Below, piece by piece: positions 5,922 through 8,997 of a stretch of DNA of 8,997 nucleotides. The notes under the pieces were generated by a model. That model worked only from the letters and a program-made list of their open reading frames with translations. It was not told the DNA's origin and ran no database searches. Both the position numbers and the translations under genes were made by a program. How positions within the stretch are numbered: the first letter of the stretch is position 1; each line of letters opens with the position of its first letter. Origin of the DNA: Firmicutes bacterium UBA911 (lineage in GTDB: Bacteria; Bacillota; Desulfotomaculia; Desulfotomaculales; Desulforudaceae); the NCBI GenBank assembly GCA_002294005.1, contig DBEH01000033.1, forward strand, positions 1 to 8,997, read 5' to 3'.

Positions 5922-6602
5922 ACCGGCCGTAAGCGCGCGCCAGAGGTCCGGGGGGCAGACCGCCCTCAAGGCCACCTCGCGGTAGGCGGAGCACCCGGCG
6001 AAAGGGGTGGGGGGCCAGTCCCCCAACCGGGGCCGGGGGCTCGAGCCTTCGTGGATGAGCGGGGGTTGGCGTGAGCGACGGGCATCCAGCAGCCACTGCC
6101 GCACCAGTTCGTCCTCGCCGCGGTTGGTCAGGACGGCCCGCAGGCGGCGGGCGCGGGTGGTGGATGGGCAGCAGATGAAGGTCCGGCACACCAGGGGCCG
6201 GGCGTGGTAGGTCCGGCAGGTGCGGGTTTGGTGGTCCAGGAGACAGCAGCTTCCATCGGCGCCGGCGGCCAGAATGATGTCCACGGCCGGCCCGTCCACA
6301 AGCACGTGCGCGTAGGCGGCCAAAAAGTCCGCCAGCCCGGCTTCGGGGGCGACGGCGGTTTTGAGGTTTAAGCAGTCGATCCAGGTCAGCGGCAGCCGCT
6401 CGGCGCAGCAGCGGTCGCAGCCCGCGCAGGACCCGCGCCCGGGCGCGCGGCCCCGGTCAAGAGGCAGCTCCAGGATCGCCCGGTCGAGCACCGCCAGGTA
6501 GTCCTCAACGGTCGCTTCCGGGTCGCGGACGCTCACGTCGTACCCGGCCTTGCCCCCGATTCTGCGCACAATGACGGCCAATTTGTGTTCCATGTTCATC
6601 AT
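5904..6602 (-). CDS. YkgJ-type zinc/iron-chelating cysteine-cluster protein
   Basis: About 232 residues, cytoplasmic, with no signal peptide or membrane helix. It carries the YkgJ (CxxCxxCC) signature: CAGCDRCC (Cys59, 62, 65, 66), then CCLLDHQTRTCRTYHARPLVC with Cys119, 120, 129 and 139 and the conserved 'C..Y..RP..CR' arrangement, and FICC (144-145). Two further cysteines occur near the end (204, 216). The family is thought to bind zinc or an iron-sulfur cluster; no reaction is established. About 90 N-terminal and C-terminal residues have no recognised domain. Start choice: GGAG lies five bases before the ATG at 6602 and eight before an ATG at 6599; a third ATG at 6593 is possible. It follows the cytochrome gene by about 195 bases on the same strand, so read-through is possible but a separate unit is likelier. 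Confidence 0.82.
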   Translation of the reverse strand: MMNMEHKLAVIVRRIGGKAGYDVSVRDPEATVEDYLAVLDRAILELPLDRGRAPGRGSCAGCDRCCAERLPLTWIDCLNLKTAVAPEAGLADFLAAYAHVLVDGPAVDIILAAGADGSCCLLDHQTRTCRTYHARPLVCRTFICCPSTTRARRLRAVLTNRGEDELVRQWLLDARRSRQPPLIHEGSSPRPRLGDWPPTPFAGCSAYREVALRAVCPPDLWRALTAGSTFAH

Positions 6603-6796
6603 TATAACTCCGGAGGGCGGGTGCGGCATTACTCAAAGCCGACTGGCCGGCAATAACGGCCCGCCATGTCCCGCGGCGCTTGAGCCCGGAAAAGGGGAGC
6701 GGGCAACGCAGGTCGGCCGGGGAAGCCATCTGGCGCAACCCAGCTTCGGCCGAAATTTGGACGGGTGAGGTGGGGCCGGCGGCCCCCGGCGCCGCC

Positions 6797-7357
6797 TTAA
6801 GCGCGCCCGGTGAAGATCGACTTCAAGAAGGCCGTGCTGCTGGTTAGGCCGAAGTACACGTGCCCGGCGATGGAGGCGGTGAGCAGGACGCTGCACAGGT
6901 AAATCATCCGGCGAATGTTGTTTAAGCCCCCGAAAAGGCCGATCCACCGGGCGAAGAACCGGGGGAAGTACAGGAACCAGCCCAGAAGCAGGGCGTAGGG
7001 GATCAGCACCAGCCACAGGGTGTACAGGAACTTCTGGCCCGGATTGTATTTGGGGAACTTCGGTTTCTTGGGGGTCAGGAAGAACTCGTAGGCCAGGAAC
7101 TTCTTCAGCCGGGGCCCGAGGTCCTCTGGCCCCGGCACGATCTCGGTTTTGTCCCGCCCGTAGAGGTAGGCGCCGAAAAGCGCCGTCAGCAGGTAACCGG
7201 CCATAAAATGGATCTTTTTCGCCGAGCGCATATTCAGGAAACTCCAGCGCCGCGACGGGTTGGTAAGGTAAAACCCGGTGGCCACCTCGAGGGCCAAGGT
7301 GGGCACCAGCAGCCAGTGAAAGAGCCGCACCGGCAGTGGATGACGCAGCTTGCCCAC
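6797..7357 (-). CDS. b-type cytochrome subunit of the membrane-bound [NiFe] hydrogenase
   Basis: A 186-residue integral membrane protein with four predicted helices (about 10-32, 47-67, 110-131, 150-172), of the cytochrome b561/HupC-HyaC family. It would anchor the hydrogenase and pass electrons from the small subunit to menaquinone. Likely haem ligands are His14 in RLFHW, His50 in KKIHFMAGYLL and His166 in AGHVYFG; His6 is another candidate. KYNPGQKFLYTLWL before helix 3 is a typical family segment. The GTG start at 7357 is fixed by a perfect AGGAGGTGA seven bases upstream. It follows the large-subunit gene by 44 bases, a gap that holds a 23-base palindrome abutting the ribosome binding site. 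No hydrogenase protease or accessory gene follows; after the stop a GGCGGC...GCCGCC hairpin exists but has no T-run. Confidence 0.9.
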   Translation of the reverse strand: MGKLRHPLPVRLFHWLLVPTLALEVATGFYLTNPSRRWSFLNMRSAKKIHFMAGYLLTALFGAYLYGRDKTEIVPGPEDLGPRLKKFLAYEFFLTPKKPKFPKYNPGQKFLYTLWLVLIPYALLLGWFLYFPRFFARWIGLFGGLNNIRRMIYLCSVLLTASIAGHVYFGLTSSTAFLKSIFTGRA

Positions 7358-7374
7358 TCTTTCTTCACCTCCTC

Positions 7375-7397
7375 AAAAAGGTGTCTGACACCTTTTT
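7375..7397. repeat. Perfect 23-base palindrome between hydrogenase large subunit and cytochrome genes
   Basis: AAAAAGGTGTC and GACACCTTTTT are exact reverse complements around one base (T7386). It begins four bases after the large-subunit stop and ends one base before the cytochrome's ribosome binding site. As RNA it would fold as a 10-bp stem with a 3-base loop, with A5 and U5 at the base, resembling a bidirectional terminator or attenuator. From memory, similar GGTGTC-n-GACACC palindromes occur as dispersed repeats in other genomes near REP/IS200-like elements; no second copy is in this window. Confidence 0.88.
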
Positions 7398-7401
7398 CGG
7401 G

Positions 7402-8829
7402 CTAGAAGACGAGGATGCGGTTCGGGACGGGTTCGTCCAGGCTGATCACGTGGGCCACGCACGACATGCAGGGATCGAAGGAATGGAGCACGCGGGCGAT
7501 CTCGACCGGTTTTTCCGCGTCGGCCACCGGGGTGCCCACCAGGGCTTCCTCCACCGGGCCCAGGTCCCCTTGGTCGTCGCGGGGCGAGAAGTTCCAGGCC
7601 GTGGGGGTGATGATCTGGTAGTGTTTGATGCGGCCGCCCTTCACCTCCAGCCAGTGTCCCAGCCCCCCGCGCATGGCCCCGGTCAGTCCCACCCCCGAGC
7701 CGGATTCGGGAACCTGGTAGCGGTTGAACACCGGTTCTCCCGGGCGGAGCGCGGTCAGCCACTTTTGCATCAGCCCGGCCACCTCGCGGGAGATCAGCAC
7801 CCGGGCGATTTTGCGGTCCATCACCGAAACGCCCCGGCGGTAGTCGCCCCGTACCCAAAGCTGGGCCAGCGGTCCGCCTTCCAGCGCCCGGCCGCGGTAG
7901 CGGGGCGTCTTGGACCAGGAGTAGCCTCCCGGTTTGTCGGGGTTGGGCCGGGTTTCACCCCGGGTTGGGTGGGCGCTCGGTTCACCTTCGAAGTGCGTGT
8001 AGCGCAGGTGTTCTGCGATCTCCCCTGAATCAACCGCCTCCATCCGCCCGTCGATCACGGCCGCCCCCGGGAAATGGTCGCCGGAGGCCTCCGGGTCCAG
8101 GGGAAACAGCCCGAAGCTTAAGAAATCGGCTCCCCGCACGCCGATCTCAAAATAGTCGGGATAGTATTCGGCCAGGGTGTGCACGTCCGGCAGCATCCGC
8201 TCCTCGATGAACTGCTGGATTGACTTCACGATGGAGAGCAGGTTCAAAACGGTGACGGCGGTCACCGGGACGCTTGAACCCCCCGGAACGATCCCGTGCG
8301 AGTGGGGGGCCTTGCCGCCCAGCAGCGCGTTTATCTCGTACGCTTTCCGGCTCACGTCGATGGCCTGAAGATAGCTTTGCGCCAAGTGTTCGTTTTCCGC
8401 CTCCGGCAAGCGGTAGTCGGTGGTCGGCGGGGGTACCAGGGGCCGGAACTCCGGCAGCCGGACGTAGTCCGGGACGGCAAAGAGATAGAAGTGCCGGATG
8501 TGGTTCTGGAGCATGTCGCCCGCGAAGATGAGGTTTCGCAAGAGGTTGCCGTTGTGCGGCGGCCGTACCCCCGCCAGGTCCTCAACCGCAAAGGAGGCGG
8601 CGACGGCGTGCGCCGTCGGGCAGATGCCGCAGATGCGCTGGGTGATGTAGGCCGCGTCCCGCGGGTCCCGGTCCCGAAGAATTAATTCGAAACCCCGGAA
8701 GACGGTGGCGCCGCAGCGGGCGTGGGTCACCCGCCCCGCCTCGACCCGCACCTCGATCTGGCTGGCGCCCACGGTGCGGGTGGTGGGGTTGATCACGATC
8801 TTTTGCCCCTTTTCCGCGTCTGCCGCCAT
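7402..8829 (-). CDS. [NiFe] hydrogenase large subunit
   Basis: A 475-residue catalytic subunit of an uptake-type, membrane-bound [NiFe] hydrogenase (H2 to 2 H+ + 2 e-). Counting from the ATG at 8829, the N-terminal Ni ligand motif is RICGICPTAH with Cys67 and Cys70, and the C-terminal one is DPCMSCVAH with Cys454 and Cys457, ending in His460. Fifteen residues follow (VISLDEPVPNRILVF); in this family such a tail is cut off after the His by a dedicated protease when nickel is in place, so the pre-protein is encoded here. Start: AAGGGG lies seven bases before the ATG at 8829; an ATG two codons upstream is too close to it, and the frame up to 8895 only overlaps the small-subunit gene. It lies 11 bases after the small-subunit stop and 44 before the cytochrome gene. 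I did not assign a hydrogenase group. Confidence 0.95.
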   Translation of the reverse strand: MAADAEKGQKIVINPTTRTVGASQIEVRVEAGRVTHARCGATVFRGFELILRDRDPRDAAYITQRICGICPTAHAVAASFAVEDLAGVRPPHNGNLLRNLIFAGDMLQNHIRHFYLFAVPDYVRLPEFRPLVPPPTTDYRLPEAENEHLAQSYLQAIDVSRKAYEINALLGGKAPHSHGIVPGGSSVPVTAVTVLNLLSIVKSIQQFIEERMLPDVHTLAEYYPDYFEIGVRGADFLSFGLFPLDPEASGDHFPGAAVIDGRMEAVDSGEIAEHLRYTHFEGEPSAHPTRGETRPNPDKPGGYSWSKTPRYRGRALEGGPLAQLWVRGDYRRGVSVMDRKIARVLISREVAGLMQKWLTALRPGEPVFNRYQVPESGSGVGLTGAMRGGLGHWLEVKGGRIKHYQIITPTAWNFSPRDDQGDLGPVEEALVGTPVADAEKPVEIARVLHSFDPCMSCVAHVISLDEPVPNRILVF

Positions 8830-8840
8830 GGACATGCCCC

Positions 8841-8997
8841 TTAATTCCGCTTTAAGCGAAAGACCTTCTTGGCTTTTCGGAGACCCTTTCCCCACTCTTT
8901 CTGCAGCCGGCCGGTAAGCAGTTTGCCGGTCAGGTGCAGGCCGATCCCCAGGGCGGCGGCCAGCCCGGCCCCCACCCCGACCCGGTCGGCCCCCACC
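8841..8997 (-). CDS. [NiFe] hydrogenase small subunit, C-terminal part only
   Basis: The minus strand is open from the window edge to a TAA at 8843-8841 and gives 51 residues in the frame beginning at 8996. They start VGADRVGVGAGLAAALGIGL, a glycine/alanine-rich hydrophobic segment like the C-terminal membrane helix of HupS/HyaA-type small subunits, followed by HLTGKLLTGRLQKEWGKG and a strongly basic tail (RKAKKVFRLKRN). The Fe-S cluster ligands and the Tat signal lie outside the window. Position supports the call: it sits 11 bases before the large subunit in the usual small-large-cytochrome order. A basic tail after the helix fits a cytoplasmic C-terminus with the catalytic part outside the membrane. 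The identification rests on context and the tail sequence. Confidence 0.78.
   Translation of the reverse strand, partial: VGADRVGVGAGLAAALGIGLHLTGKLLTGRLQKEWGKGLRKAKKVFRLKRN

Noticed and set aside
6603..6796. Riboswitch or structured leader before the YkgJ-type gene
   Set aside because: The gap has short GC hairpins (GGCCG...CGGCC, GCCCG...CGGGC), but I could not match cobalamin, c-di-GMP or molybdenum-cofactor riboswitch cores.
8830..8895. Longer start for the hydrogenase large subunit
   Set aside because: It overlaps the small-subunit C-terminus, whereas the ATG at 8829 has a good ribosome binding site and the homologous region starts shortly after.
1..8997. CRISPR array, tRNA, rRNA, attachment site or intact transposon
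   Set aside because: No regularly spaced repeats, no tRNA T-loop pattern in a cloverleaf setting, and no transposase or integrase coding sequence seen.

Overview
The window looks like chromosomal DNA from a GC-rich anaerobic Firmicute, most likely a hydrogen-using, Desulfotomaculum/Peptococcaceae-like clostridium. This is an inference from four things: a DUF3243-type protein (a family I know mainly from Firmicutes); strong AGGAGGTGA-like ribosome binding sites with frequent GTG starts; a membrane-bound [NiFe] hydrogenase with its own b-type cytochrome; and the HEPN/MNT pair common in such genomes. No rRNA, tRNA, CRISPR array or intact insertion sequence was seen.

Layout. Bases 1-108 (+) are the tail of a heavy-metal (P1B) ATPase. 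It meets, tail to tail and 8 bases apart, a complete P2-type cation ATPase (117-2867, -). A lower-GC stretch follows: about 390 bases with no convincing gene, then an overlapping HEPN-MNT toxin-antitoxin-like pair (3258-3960, -). Next come a small DUF3243 protein (4160-4456, +) and a convergent universal stress protein (4501-4920, -). The roughly 550 bases between the stress protein and the next large gene hold a clear TTGACA promoter for the stress protein, a perfect 13-bp inverted repeat next to it, and a tiny single-helix membrane protein (5213-5308, -) that may be frameshifted. A dCMP deaminase (5472-5921, +) then converges on and overlaps by 18 bases a cysteine-rich YkgJ-type protein (5904-6602, -). 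The last part (6797-8997, -) is a hydrogenase operon read right to left: small-subunit tail, large subunit, b-type cytochrome.

How the genes work together. The hydrogenase genes form one functional unit: H2 is oxidised at the large subunit's Ni-Fe site, electrons pass through the small subunit's Fe-S clusters to the dihaem cytochrome and then to the quinone pool. A perfect 23-base palindrome sits between the large subunit and the cytochrome, against the cytochrome's ribosome binding site, and may tune their ratio. The two ATPases are ion pumps of different classes. HEPN and MNT probably form an RNase toxin and an antitoxin nucleotidyltransferase. The others (stress protein, DUF3243, dCMP deaminase, YkgJ-like) look like independent single-gene units.

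I see no wholly new multi-gene system. The points most worth a second look are the small membrane ORF with its out-of-frame coding-like tail, the palindrome inside the hydrogenase operon, the altered ion-site residues of the P2 ATPase, and the lower-GC HEPN/MNT block.
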